The translations under genes were made by a program, and so were the position numbers. Shown here piece by piece: positions 23,999 to 35,290 of a DNA stretch of 64,000 nucleotides (within the stretch, counting starts at the first letter, position 1; each line of letters begins with the position of its first letter). The stretch is from Rosa chinensis (lineage: Eukaryota > Streptophyta > Magnoliopsida > Rosales > Rosaceae), in the NCBI RefSeq assembly GCF_002994745.2, contig NC_037093.1, positions 42,388,384 to 42,452,383 of the forward strand, written 5' to 3'. A model generated the notes under the pieces. It did not search any database and was not told where the DNA came from. It saw only the letters and a program-made list of their open reading frames with translations.

Positions 23999-24673
23999 CT
24001 AAGATTCATCCTTACGAATATATGTAAAAGCTGTGGTCAAGATAGGAGGGTCTGGCATTCTGAGCAACTCTCCCTTGGCACTATTATGTTTCGCATCAAG
24101 TCCTCTCAAGAATGCATGAACCCGCTCAAGTTCCTTCTCTTTCTGGTACCATGTAATATCCTCCTGATTCTTGATCTTGCAAGGATGCTTCTGATCAATC
24201 TCAGCCCATACATTCTTCAGTTTGGTAAAAAATACTGACACTGGTTGCCCATTCTGTTGCATTCCTGTAGCTTTGCACATCAGTTCATGAACCTGTATAA
24301 AATCAGACTCATTTGTATAGAGATCTCCCAACGTCTTCCATATTGTCTCAGCAGTTTCACATTCCTCTACCATCTGTAGCACATCATCAGTCATGGCTCT
24401 AAATAAAATGGACATTACAAACCACCCATCATCTTCCTACTTAGCATAAGCCTCCACGTCATCTTCACTAGGAACCTTGATTGTTCCAGTCACATGTCCG
24501 ATCTTGTGTATCCCACGAAGATAAACAGACATAATCTTCTTCCATGTTCGGAAATTGGTACCAGTGAGTTTGGTACCTCCAAAAGAACCACCTTCTGAGC
24601 TCTTGACAGAGACCTTAACTTTCTGAACCTCATTGGCCGTAGAACCCTGACCTTCACTTTTATCACCACCCAT
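23999..24673 (-). pseudogene. Copia 2 gag
   Basis: Start chosen at ATG 24673 (MGGDKSEG). The N-terminal GTNFRTWKKIMSVYL motif is the usual Copia gag start, followed by the capsid-like helical region (ETIWKTLGDLY, VSVFFTKLKNVW). In-frame stops at 24437-24439 and near 23999 interrupt it. Confidence 0.9.
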
Positions 24674-25264
24674 CACAACAATACAGTAGCAAAAATCACA
24701 GAGTATGCAGCGGAAAAAGAGGAAATTCCAACAATTGCAGGTTGTTTTTTTTTTTTTTTTTTTTTTTGTAACCTGTTGGGATTGACCGAGTGAGGTGGGT
24801 TGACTAGACTGACCGAGTTGGCCGAGTTGACCGAGTTGCTCGACTTTGGCTGGTCTGATCGAGTGAGAGGAGCACCGGAAGCGGGGCGACCCCGGACTGA
24901 ATCGAGGGCACAGTCGTGGACGACGACTGAAGAGGTCTGGCGATCTGAGGCAGACCAAGGCAGAGGGAGTGATCGATCTCTGGTGTCGGAGGCAGACGAA
25001 GGCGGTCTTGGAGAGACGAGGCCGGTCTAGACTACAAGTCTAGGAGAAGAGCGTCGGCGATCTGAGGACGGACGATCTGGGATTCGGTGATCTAGGACAG
25101 ACTGATCGGCCTGTAGCTGAAGACGAAGCCGAGCGAAGAAGGAAGAAGAGGACGTCTGAACGACGTCGTTTGAGAACCTGACCAAAAATTGGGTTTTAAC
25201 CCAATTGTCTTCCTCGGATTGAGAAAAAACTGAAAGAAAGAGACAAAGTCTTTTTCGGATCTTT

Positions 25265-25438
25265 GCTCTGATACCAAGTCAAATAGCACAAGGTTGAGTG
25301 AATGAATTTTCTGATATTAGATTCATCTCACAGTGGAGGTCTATAAAGAAGATTACAGGAATACAATAGGTAAGTACTAACTACGCAATAATTACAATAT
25401 ATTATTTTCCTAACGTTAAGCCATGACTCACGCTAACA
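25265..25438 (-). repeat. Primer binding site and 5' LTR of Copia 2
   Basis: The minus strand reads TTGGTATCAGAGC at 25265-25277 (tRNA-Met primer site). The LTR itself is about 25282-25438 and starts TGTTAGCGTG on the minus strand. The outer end of the LTR lacks a clear CA terminus, so that boundary is uncertain by a few bases. Confidence 0.9.
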
Positions 25439-25484
25439 GAAAATGCATGGTAGGGACAATTTTCTTGATGTTATAGTAAATCCA
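25439..25484 (+). repeat. 46 bp flanking direct repeat, right copy
   Basis: Identical to 20024-20069 on the other side of Copia 2; see that entry. Confidence 0.9.
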
Positions 25485-26983
25485 TGTAAGCAACTGCTTT
25501 AGAAACTGCCTTACAATCTCCAAGGAAATATGAAAAACAATCTTTGTCTCAACTACAATACATACTGGAGATAGTCCACTCTAGAGCGTTCGGTATATAT
25601 TAATGAAACCATGTCCATTTGTGACTATATTTTGCTCAACGATAAGTTGTTTGAGAATCTGGTTCAACTAATGAAAACACAAAGTAGATCAGCTTACACT
25701 ACAATCACCAGACATGTCTAACATGTTCTTGCAAAAACCAGGAACATTTCATTCTCAAAATACTGGATGTTTGAGAAATGCTAATACCATGACTCGCATC
25801 TAAAATTTGTTGATGAACTTAGTGTTAATAAACATAAAACTGACGAGCTCAGGAATGAGATGACAAAGAATGCTAACTAGATCAATGTAATTTTGTTTCT
25901 AGAAATTTTCACTGATAAAATGAAAGAAAATGTAATAAAGAGTTAAGAGAAGCAGATAACTTCAAATGTAGAAACAAATTGAACTGCATAAGAAATCATT
26001 CTTGAGGTTTATTAGACTAGAGCCCTTAGCAAGATTATTGATGAACAGCTGAGCTCCAAAATCGCATCACAATTCTTATTTAACTCACTATAGATCAGGC
26101 CCTGCAGCAATATGCCAATCCAATGGGACACCACGTGCAGGCTCAACAGTTTAAGAGTACCAGTTTTCAATGACAAGTAATTATGTGTATATATTGAGAA
26201 CCAATCAAGGGAAGTAAAGTTGGTTGAAACTTGAAACAATCCACATTTTATATGACATAAAGAAGAAATGAATTACACAGTTCTGAAGTTGAAATCCTTG
26301 TATTTAGAATACCTAGATACCTAATAGGAGACAACAAATTAACGCTGTCATTAATTAAACAGAGCTATAGGGTTCACTTGCCCGTAATAAAACTATATAA
26401 CCTGCAAATAGTTTAATAGAAAGAGTTTCTGAATCCTAGCACAGAACAGGCTTAAGATTATGCATGGCTCAAGGCGGAGGCTTCTTATGAACCTTGAGAT
26501 TAATTATTTTCGGAATGCAATTTTGCAGGAAGATGTTGATTACTAAGTGTTTCAATTAGGTTGATTGTTGTTCAAGCCAATTAAGGATGAAACATTTCTG
26601 GATCCTAGTCTTAATTTGGTTATGTTCCCTAGTTTAATGTTCTTACATAGTTTGGCTCATTACGTCTTCTGACTCTTCCCTATGCATACCAAGGAAGAGA
26701 GTAGAGATCTGAAGTGAGATTACTTTTTCCCTTACATACTGTATTTTGTAAAGTATGAAACGATAGTTCCTAGAATTAGGTTATTTTTTGGGATTTAGAC
26801 AAACCTTCTTTCTCATGGGAGAAGAACTACGATGTTCCGAACTAGAATGGAATTTTTATTTTTTCAAGTAGTCTAATTTTTTCACATGCACATAATTCCC
26901 GTCCACTTAATTTTGCCAAGTCTTTGTCCTGTGAGATCGGGAAGAATATACTATTCTGGACAAGAATATTGTGAACTATGCAT
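25485..26983. other. Intergenic DNA with diverged similarity to 59860-60140
   Basis: No gene recognised. The stretch about 26040-26240 (GAGCTCCAAAA, ACTCACTA, a CTCAACA core, AAACCATCCACA-like end) follows the same order as 59875-60110, suggesting an old duplication of this non-coding region. Confidence 0.45.
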
Positions 26984-27001
26984 TTTCCTTGTTCTATATA
27001 T

Positions 27002-27934
27002 TTTGAGAAATAGATAATTTCATTACTTATCCATGGCCAGAAGGCACGTACATCATAGGTTGTCTCATACCAACAGAATTCGAATGGCACAAGCCGCCAA
27101 ACATATGACAGGTAACCCTCATTGTAAACAGATGCGCACACTTATTAAAGTGCCTAGCTAAATGCTCAAAACCCAAACTATCCAAGTTCTTGCTATAGCA
27201 ACCCTACTCGCCTAGAGACCTCAATTGGTGTACGACTAGAGAAGCTAACTTACATAGCACTAGACTCTAAAACAAATGCTAGGCAACTAGAGAAAGATAC
27301 TAGAATAGGCAAAAGCCCCTAGGTCCACTAGAAAATGCGAGACAAGAAAAGAAGGTCCAGCCCACATGACCATATGACTTAGCCCAAGGACAAAGCCCAA
27401 ACACCAAACCCATCCAACATGATCAGCTCGGAACCTTGACGACGAGCCAAGCACCAGCACCATGAGCCAAAACGCCTTCGAAGCCGCCCCTGATATCCAC
27501 TGAAGTCATCGTCTCCGTAGCATACCGGATGACCGCTCCACCAGCACACCTCGACCCAGCCGAACCAGACGCATCCCGTCGCCATAACCAGTCCACACAT
27601 CCATCCCCTACAGTTGAGCCTATCCTTATCCAAATCAAGATCACACCAAATTGCATCCCTTAAGCTTCCTGCCATCGCCAAAATTTTCAGATCCCCTCAC
27701 CAGCCCAGTAACCAAATCGAAACGATCTGATCACCAATTCGGATTCAGGGCTCGATCACTCCTCCAGAGACATTCTAGAAGAAAAACTAGTCCCGTCCGA
27801 CCACACAACACATACCTGCAAGCCAAAGTCTCGCTCGGCATGGCGGCACAATCGGACGAGCTACAAGGCTGAGTGAAGAATAGGGTAGCTTGCGGAGGCA
27901 CACTAGAGTTTGCGGCTAGGGTTAACTTGTTATA
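27002..27934 (-). mobile_element. LINE-derived non-autonomous insertion (933 bp)
   Basis: It is flanked by an exact 18 bp duplication (26984-27001 and 27935-27952, TTTCCTTGTTCTATATAT), the length expected of target-primed reverse transcription. On the minus strand the 3' end has a short A tail (CTCAAAA). Its 3' segment (27002-27250) is shared with the insertion at 35851-41722. The GC-rich 5' part (27380-27860) has no recognised protein. Confidence 0.82.
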
Positions 27935-28077
27935 TTTCCTTGTTCTATATATAGTTGGTGAAACTGTGAAAATACTCTATCTTGGAGCTTTGATAAGGAG
28001 ACTCTCTCCCTCTCACCCTAGCAACCCTAGGCCGATGATGGCTTCCATTCTGATTCTAGATCCTCATGCAAGCTTTT

Positions 28078-28836
28078 AAGATTATAAAGTGGAATTGTCG
28101 AGGCTTGAATAACACAGAGACTCAGGATGCCCTCGTTAGCATTGTTCGTGAACAAAACTCTAGCCTTATTTTTCTTTCAGAAACCCTAGCTTCACCGGAT
28201 CTATTGACCTCTGTTCAATGACGGATGGGGTTCGATGGTGTTGTCTGTGCACCAAAAGAAGATAACTGTCGTGGTTTGGTGCTCTTTTGGCATAATGAGG
28301 TTCTTGTCCAGCTCAGACACTACTCTGCTAATCATATTGATGCAGACGTTGGGGTTGTAGGATCGGCTAGAGTTTTTCGATTCACTGGAATCTACAGTGT
28401 TGCCACAACAGCCAACCACATTACTACGTGGAATCTATTGCGTACTCTGGCGATACAGCGTCGTCTGCCATGACTTGTTTCCGGCGACTTCAATGAGATC
28501 CTTAGCCAGGTTGACAAGTTCGGGGGTCCTCTGCGTTGTATAGCACAGATGGCTCATTTTCGTCAAGCTCTTGTGGATTGCGAGTTGCTGGATAAGAGTT
28601 TTGTAGGCCCCCGATTCACGTGGTCTAATCGTTTTACGAAGGAGTGTCTTGATAGAGCCTGCCAGACGATGCAATGGCGAGAGTTATACCCTTTCTCTTG
28701 TTGTATCATGCTCCAGCTTAGCAGGTCGGACCACTGCCTCTTCTCATCAAAGTTCACCCTCAACCGGTGGCTAGAAATTGAACTCCGAAACAATTTTGTT
28801 TTGAGGAAATGTGGCTTCATCACTCCGATTGTGTGA
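28078..28836 (+). pseudogene. LINE AP-endonuclease domain
   Basis: The frame opens with KIIKWNCRGLNN, the N-terminal motif with the metal-binding Asn, and continues to VSGDFNEIL (catalytic Asp/Asn), FTWSN and RSDHC (catalytic Asp-His). It nicks target DNA for reverse transcription. In-frame stops are at about 28218 and 28471, and the frame is lost after 28836. Confidence 0.88.
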
Positions 28837-28973
28837 ATGTTGTTCAGTAGGGATGGATGCTCCCAACCATTGGGGAACCAATGGCTTAAGTTAGGAGGAA
28901 AATCAAACAGACAGGTCACTTGCTCATGCACTGGCATTCTGGTGTCTTCTAGCAATGACAGATTGAGATAAAG

Positions 28974-30636
28974 TTGATTCAGAGTAAGTTAGATACACTG
29001 ATAAAACAGAGTTTTGAACCTAATCACTTTGAAGTACAGAAAGACCTACAGTTTCGACTGAATGAATTGCTCACTGTTAATGAGACTTATTGGACGCAAC
29101 AATCAAGGATTCAGTGGTTAAAAGATAGTGATTTCCATAGACTTGCTTCTAATCAGAGGTGTAGGAATTGTGTCAAAGGCTTACTTAATGATGCAGGGCA
29201 GTGCACTTCCAATCTGGCAGAGGTGAATGACCAGATCAGTAGGTATTATGATTCTATTTTTAGAGCTGGTAGTATTGATTTGGTGGCTCTCGAGTCGGTT
29301 ATAACTTATTTGCAGCCCAAGGTTTCTATTGCAATGAATGCAGAACTCACTGCACCCTATTCTGACGATGAGATTAAGAAAGCCCTGTTTCAAATGCACC
29401 CGTCCAAATCCCTGAGTCCATATGGAATATCTCCTTCTTCTTTTTTCAGAAATTTTGGAGCGTTGTGGAGAAGGATGTATGCATGGCTGTCAGGGAGATT
29501 CTTTGTACATGGCAGATTACTCAAGAGTCTAACTTCACTCATCTCGATCCCGAAGATTAAAGAGCCTAAACTTGTCTCTGATTTGAGACCAATTGCGTTA
29601 TGTAATGTTGTCTACAAAATTGCTTCAAAGGTCTTGGCAAATAGGTTGAAGTCGATTCTTCCTCAAATCATCTCACCTCTACATAGTGCCTCTGTCCCTG
29701 GAAGGCTGATCTCTGACAACACTTTGGTGACAACTGAAATAGCTCATTTTATGAAGAAGCTTCGTAGAAAGGTTGATGGTTTTTTCTCCCTAAAACTTGA
29801 TATTTCTAAAGCATTTGATCGCTTGGAATGGCAGTATTTGGAAGCAGTCCTATTGAGGTTGGGATTTTGTCTGGATTGGGTTGGATTGTGATGGCTACAG
29901 TGAAGTCAGTTAGCTACTCTATTCTAATTAATGGGACTCCCACAGGGTTTATCTTGCCTACTAGGGGCATTAGACAGAGGGATCCTCTCTTCCCATATCT
30001 TTTTATTTTATGTGCAGAGGGTTTCTCAGCTTTAATTTCTTATTTAGTCCAGCAGGAGTTGATCAAAGGCCTGAAAATGTCTCTTACTGCACCTACTATT
30101 CATCATCTGCAAATATAGTTTTTTATTTGGAGAGGCCTCAATGGCAGAATGTCTAGCTTTCAAGCACATCTTAGCTGTGTATGCAAAAGCCTTTGGCCAA
30201 CACATCAATCTACAGAAATCAAGTGTGGTTTTTAGTGGTAATGTCAGCCTCCACAAGAGAAATCAATTGGAGGCAATCTTGGGTGTTGAATGTGTTAAGG
30301 AGCATGGGTTGTACCTGGGGCTCCCTATACATGTAGGGCGCGCATTAGAAGACAACCAACTTTGCCTATTTGAAGGAGAGACTCACAAAAAAGCTCATTA
30401 GCTGGCGAGCTAAAATTCTTAGTGTTGGAGGTAAGGAGCTGCTCATCAAGGTAGTTGCTCAAACTTTACCAAACTATGTTATGAACTATTATGCTTTACC
30501 TAGGTCTCTCTGTGACGATCTCCAGCAACTCTGCTGTCAATTCTTTTGGGGCAGTACTGATGATAAGCATAAGATCCATTGGAGGTCTTGGGAGAGAATG
30601 TGTCTTCCCAAAGCGCAAGGATCTCCACGCCCATAA
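28974..30636 (+). pseudogene. LINE reverse transcriptase
   Basis: The frame 28974-29891 holds the conserved FRPIALCNV-type motif (SDLRPIALCNV), SVPGRLISDN and LKLDISKAFDRLEW with the first catalytic Asp. A frameshift near 29885 moves to RQRDPLFPYLFIL. The expected FADD box with the catalytic Asp pair should follow near 30105; there the sequence goes from HHL straight to a stop with several residues missing, so the active site is deleted. The frame resumes at about 30141 with NLQKS and YLGLPI. Confidence 0.9.
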
Positions 30637-31045
30637 TCTTGCCATGTTAGCTAAAAAAAGATGGCGATTACTTACATATCCTAGTTCTCTTGTGGCCCAA
30701 GTTTTCAAGGCGGTATATTATTAGCATGGAACGTTTCTCACAGCTAACATGGGCTAACATGGGTGAGGGACCATCTTACTCTTGGAGGAGTATTATGGAG
30801 GCTAGGCGAGTCTTGCAAGCTGGATTATCTTGGAGGATTGGTAATGGTGCTTCTGTTGGCATTTGGGACTTGGATTGGATACCTTATGTTTCTCATCATA
30901 CTTTAATCTGGCCTCCGGATACTGTTTTCAGGAGAGTTGAGGATTTGATTAATTTGGATACTTGGTCGTGGGATGAAGCTACTGTTCACTTATGTTTTGA
31001 TCCATAGGTGGCAACTCAGGTCCTATCTTTCCCTCAATAGACATC

Positions 31046-32077
31046 ATGGGAAAAGTGGCTTGGAAACTAGATAAGAGAGGTTTCTTCTCAATGACATCTG
31101 CTTATACCGTAGCTCGGGATCTTGTCATGGGCAATCAGTTTGCCTCATTTTCTGTTGGGGATCCATATGGTCTAGTTTGGAGGGCCTTGTGGAAAGCCAA
31201 AATTCCTAGCAAGGTGGCCATATTTGGGTGGACAGCAGTACAAAATCTCCTCCCTACTCGTGCCGCTCTGTCAACCAAAGGTTACTCATGTGATCTACAC
31301 TATGTTATTTGCTCCAATGCAATAGAAACTATGGAACACTTGTTCTGTCATTGTAACTTGACCACAGAAATCTTAGGTTCTCCTCCTTTCTCCATTCAGC
31401 CTTCAACCTTGTCCTAGAAGGACTGGTTCCTAGAGAAAGCCACTTCTATGATAGTTGAGTGTTTTGATAAGCTACTGGTTTTGATGTGGAGCATCTGAAG
31501 GAATAGGAATGATAAGCTATGGAGGGATCGATCTCAAATAGCGCCGGGAATTGTGGCATCTACTATGGCCTGATTTGAGGAGTGTTCCTAAGTTCATCCA
31601 GATTTTGATGGTATAAATTGAAATAGTCCTCCTCGCCGGAGGACATGAGCTGCACCGTTGGAAGATGCCCTCAAATTGAACGTCGATGGAGCTTTCCTCC
31701 CCTCTATTCAGTATGGAGATACAGTTGGTGTTATAAGGAATGCTTCTGGACATTTCATTGCTGCCTTTTCTTGCATATCAGATTATGTAACCTCTTCATT
31801 GCAAACTGAATTGTTGGCTGTAAAGTATGGATTGGAGTTGTTGCAGGCCTTGAATGTTACAAAGGCTGTGATTGAGAGCGATTGCCTACATGCAATTCAA
31901 GCCATCAACTCTTTGGTTGGGGATCTGTCTGAATTTGTAGCTTTGATTTCAAAAATCAAAGACCTGGTGAATGCTTTAGGGGAGGTTACAGTTTGTTTCA
32001 CTCCTCGACAAGCAAACATGGTTGCTCATCACCCAGCTAGTCATAGTTTTGATTCAAATTTTAAATGTTCATCTTGA
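31046..32077 (+). pseudogene. LINE zf-RVT region and C-terminal RNase H
   Basis: 31046-31417 reads WRALWKAKIPSKVAIFGW and ends with C and H ligands (TMEHLFCHC), the plant L1 zinc-binding region. 31658-32077 is an RNase H fold: LNVDGAF (first Asp), QTELLAVKYGLEL (Glu), ESDCLHAI (Asp), and a late KIKDL...ANMVAHH with its His region. A frame break and stops lie between the two. Confidence 0.9.
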
Positions 32078-32186
32078 ATGGTTTACTAATGCTCCAGAGA
32101 TTATACTAGATGCCCTCATGTACGATTTTATCATATCTAGTTAAGAAAGTCTGTTTCTCTTTCAAAAATAAAAAATAAAAAAAAAC

Positions 32187-33676
32187 CAATGTTTTAAAAA
32201 GTGCGCGTCAGGCGCGCCTTCAAGCTCAAAAGGCGTGAAGCGTGAAGAAAAGTGAGTCTGTTTTGCAGATGAGGCACAGAGGCACAGGAGGTGGAGATGG
32301 AGGCGTGGAAGGCGGAGAAATCGCGACTTGAGGCGTGCTGGGCGTACGCCTGGAATTTTATTTATTTATTTTTTTTTAACACACCAAAACGACGTCGTTT
32401 TGGTGTTTTGAGAGGGTTTTCATTCATTTGGTCGTGTATTATACCCGAGCGAAGCCCCAAATCCCTCAACAGCCTCCTCCCCGACTCTTCACTCTCAAGA
32501 GCACCCAATCCCTTACTCGAAAAGTTGATAAAATCATGAAGAGCCCATATGTTTTTTGAAGAATTGGAACAAGAAGGATGTATGATCTTGCTTTTGTCTC
32601 AACTTTCCTTGCTTTGTTTGGATGTTTCGTGTTTATTTGGCTCTCATTCAAATTCAGTCTCATTCTCTCCCATTCATATTGCTTTCCTTCATTTCTCTGT
32701 CTGTCTCTGATTCTCAGTTTCTCACACACGTACAGATCGATCGAGAGAGGCGAATCGGAGCTCCGGTTATAGAATCCGATCAGTGAGTTTAGTGTCGAAT
32801 TCGAATCGGCCACTACTGCGTCTGTGCGATTGAAGGTTCGTTGTTCTTTTAAGAGTTCGTATTGTTCTTTAATTTGATTACTGAATTAGCTTTAGTGTTT
32901 TTGCTTGATTGTTCATACTGTAGGTGAGTTGTTTGTTTGTGTGAATTGTGTGTGTTGATTTGATTTACATATCCTAGATTTTGTTCTGAACTTCTGATAG
33001 TGCATTGCGTGTACGGCTATGGATGTGATCTGCTAGGTAGTCGGAAGGATGGTGTTTCGGAAGGATGGTGTTTCGGAAGGATGGTGTATCATGGATGTGA
33101 ACATCGCTGTTTCATGACTTCACACATGGTTATTTGATAAATGGCATCCCTTAGTAGACCCGGATCCACAACCTGGTCGCTTTGATGTTTATAATTGAAC
33201 ATTCAATTTCAAAGGTTTTATAGGCTGAATTTTTGCTAAGAGAGTAAACAAGTTAAGATGAATATCCTGCCTCTGCTGAAGCCTCTACTTGTCTTGCTTG
33301 TAATTTTGTTCCCCAGTATTGTTAAACCAATTAGCAAAGCAGCTGATGATCACGACTGCCTAGTTTGTGACTATGAATGAACATTACCTTTGATTCCTTT
33401 GTAATATTCTCTCCTTTATATCTTTGGATTTATTATAGGTTTGGTGATTTTGTTGAATCATATGGTTTTAGTACTTGCTTATTATGAATGGATGACAATT
33501 TATAATGTTTTTTTTTGTTACAATACATGTTCTATATATAAGACTAGTTTTATACATAAATACAGGAAATTTATACGTAAGGCTTACGCCTTACGCCTCA
33601 AGGCGAACGCCTTACGCCTCAAGGCAAACGCCTTGCTGAGGCTCTCCCAGCTACGCCTCAGCGTTTTAAAACATTG
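32187..33676. mobile_element. hAT-type transposon, non-autonomous (1490 bp)
   Basis: The ends are CAATGTTTTAAAA and TTTTAAAACATTG, with the 8 bp duplication aaaaaaac at 32179-32186 and 33677-33684; an 8 bp duplication and CA-TG ends fit hAT. Subterminal GGCGT/ACGCC units cluster at both sides (32210-32350 and 33580-33660). Inside are a 26 bp perfect palindrome (32381-32406, centre GACGTC), a 17 bp minisatellite (GGAAGGATGGTGTTTC, about 33041-33090) and no transposase. Confidence 0.9.
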
Positions 33677-33684
33677 AAAAAAAC

Positions 33685-34005
33685 TCCTTCTTGGATTAGT
33701 CAGTTTTTAGATACTAAAGAATGTGGAAGTTTCCATATAGATGAAAAAGAAAATAATGTATAGAAATTAGAAGCTGGTAAATCAGAGATGACTATTAATA
33801 ATCCTCGGGGCAGAACAGAATACAAGTATACAACCATAGATTGAAAATATGACTAAATGAAGAATAACAATCCGGCCAACAGGCTAGGTATATAGTAACA
33901 AGCACTGATGTAATACTGGTAGCTAGGTACATGATTAAACATATATATGCCAAATGTATAGGTTCTGCCGACTGCCGAGACATCATGAGGAACTGTGCAT
34001 GCACA
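33685..34005. other. 3' flank of the PELPK gene
   Basis: AT-rich, no gene seen; it probably includes the 3' UTR of the minus-strand gene that ends at 34006. Confidence 0.4.
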
Positions 34006-34605
34006 TCAAGGAAGGACGGTTTTGTCTTTCGGGAGGGTGGGCAATCCGGTCTTAGGGAGCTCGGGGAGATGAGGCAGTGGTGGTAAAGTTGGCAATTCAG
34101 GCTTAGGTAGTGTTGGTAACTCAGGCTTTGGCAAACTAGGGAAATTCGGAAGTGATGGGAGTTCGGGCTTCGGCAATGATGGCAGCTCCTCCTGCTTTGG
34201 CAATGGTGGAAGCTCGGGCAATGTTGGGAGATGGGGTTGTTCAGCTAACTTGAGGCCTTCAGGCTTTGGCAAAGTTGGTACATGGGGCAATGGTGGCAAC
34301 TCGGGCTTAGGCAATGATGGCAATTCAGGCTTGGGCAAATGTGGCAGCTCTGGCTTTGGCAGTTGTGGAAGCTCCGGCTTTGGCAATGGTGGCAGCTCGG
34401 GCTTCGGCAGCTGTGGCAGTTCAGGCTTTGGCAAGGTTGGAAGACTTGGAAGATGGGGCAATTCAGGCTTTGGAAGCTCAGGCACCTCAGGCAAGTGAGT
34501 CTCGAGAAGACAGCGAGCTCCTTGGACCAGTGTTTTGGAGCTCATAAGCGATAAGGTGAAAAGAAAAAGTGGGAAGACAAAGGCTGGGAAGCGACGAGAG
34601 GCCAT
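34006..34605 (-). CDS. PELPK-repeat secreted cell wall protein (PELPK1-like)
   Basis: A complete single-exon protein of 199 aa. Residues 1-29 form a signal peptide (basic start MASRR, then a Phe/Leu-rich core, cleavage near VQG-A), so it is likely secreted to the wall. The rest is built from variants of the pentapeptide PELPK alternating with LPxLP units, more than twenty in total; a short non-repeat spacer (EGLKLAEQ) lies near residue 115. PELPK proteins are known in plants as hydroxyproline-poor, proline-rich wall proteins that influence germination and seedling growth. The start is the only Met in front of the signal peptide. The TATA box lies at about 34681-34690, some 80 bp upstream, within a triplicated promoter block. 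I see no damage. Confidence 0.9.
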   Translation of the reverse strand: MASRRFPAFVFPLFLFTLSLMSSKTLVQGARCLLETHLPEVPELPKPELPHLPSLPTLPKPELPQLPKPELPPLPKPELPQLPKPELPHLPKPELPSLPKPELPPLPHVPTLPKPEGLKLAEQPHLPTLPELPPLPKQEELPSLPKPELPSLPNFPSLPKPELPTLPKPELPTLPPLPHLPELPKTGLPTLPKDKTVLP

Positions 34606-34675
34606 GTTCGGAGCTAAAGGTCAGTAAAGGATAAATGTAGGATGAATGAAAGTTGATTTTTCTTGGGAATCAAAA

Positions 34676-35290
34676 CCAAGTATATATAGATGGAGGAATT
34701 ACGGATAAGGTACGTGAAAAACTTTTGAGGTCTTAAAGTTTGGTCAACCAATCTTTTCAAAAAAAAAGAAAAAAAGGTTGGGTTAGCCAATACGAAAATT
34801 GGTGTTGTTAGTTCAACTATAGTACTGTACATGTACGTACTTAATTTTCAAGTTATCCCCCCCCACACCAAGTATATATAGATGGAGGAATTACGGATAA
34901 GGTACGTGAAAAACTTTTGAGGTCTTAAAGTTTGGTCAACAATCTTTTCAAAAAAAAGAAAAAAAGGTTGGGTTAGCCAATACGAAAATTGGTGTTGTTA
35001 GTTCAACTTCTGCAACTATACTACTGTACATGTACGTACTTAATTTTCAAGTTATTCCCCCCCCCCCTAACACACACACCAAGTATATATTGATGGAGGA
35101 ATTACGGATAAGGTACGTGAAAAACTTTTGAGGTCTTAAAGTTTGGTCAACCAATCTTTTCAAAAAAAAAAAAAAGGTTGGGTTAGCCAATTCGAAAATT
35201 GATGTTGTTACTTGTTAGTTCAGCTTCTGCAACTATAGTACTGTACATGTACGTACTTAATTTTCAAGTTATCCCCCCCCCCCCCCCCCC
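34676..35290 (-). promoter_or_regulatory. Promoter block of the PELPK gene, three tandem copies
   Basis: Units begin CCAAGTATATA at 34676, 34868 and 35089 (192, 221 and about 200 bp), differing by small indels and C-run length. On the minus strand each unit carries the order CCAAT/ATTGG, TTGACC (a W-box), CACGTA, CTTATCC (a GATAAG box) and then CTATATATAC (TATA). The unit nearest the gene supplies the working TATA; in the farthest unit the TATA reads AATATATAC. Motif functions are inferred from consensus only. Confidence 0.85.

Larger units (their letters stand above)
20070..25438 (-). mobile_element. Copia LTR retrotransposon 2, nearly intact
   Basis: A minus-strand element with short LTRs (157 bp at right; 212 bp at left because of an internal duplication), a tRNA-Met primer site, gag, protease, integrase, reverse transcriptase and RNase H in Copia order. 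The LTRs differ by only a few bases and the coding region has a handful of stops and a frameshift, so the insertion looks young. The flanks are a 46 bp direct repeat. Confidence 0.95.
28069..32178 (+). mobile_element. L1-type LINE, dead, plus strand
   Basis: Order is endonuclease, reverse transcriptase, zf-RVT region and RNase H, ending in an A-rich tail at about 32163-32178. ORF1 is not visible and the 5' boundary is unclear. The tail is interrupted by a hAT element whose target duplication is aaaaaaac. Confidence 0.92.

Noticed and set aside
22130..24238. Several plus-strand frames across Copia 2
   Set aside because: They are shadows of the minus-strand polyprotein, which has clear catalytic motifs.
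34250..34554. Plus-strand Gly/Ser- and Ala-rich frames opposite the PELPK gene
   Set aside because: They are mirror frames of the pentapeptide repeat on the other strand and lack starts or signals of their own.
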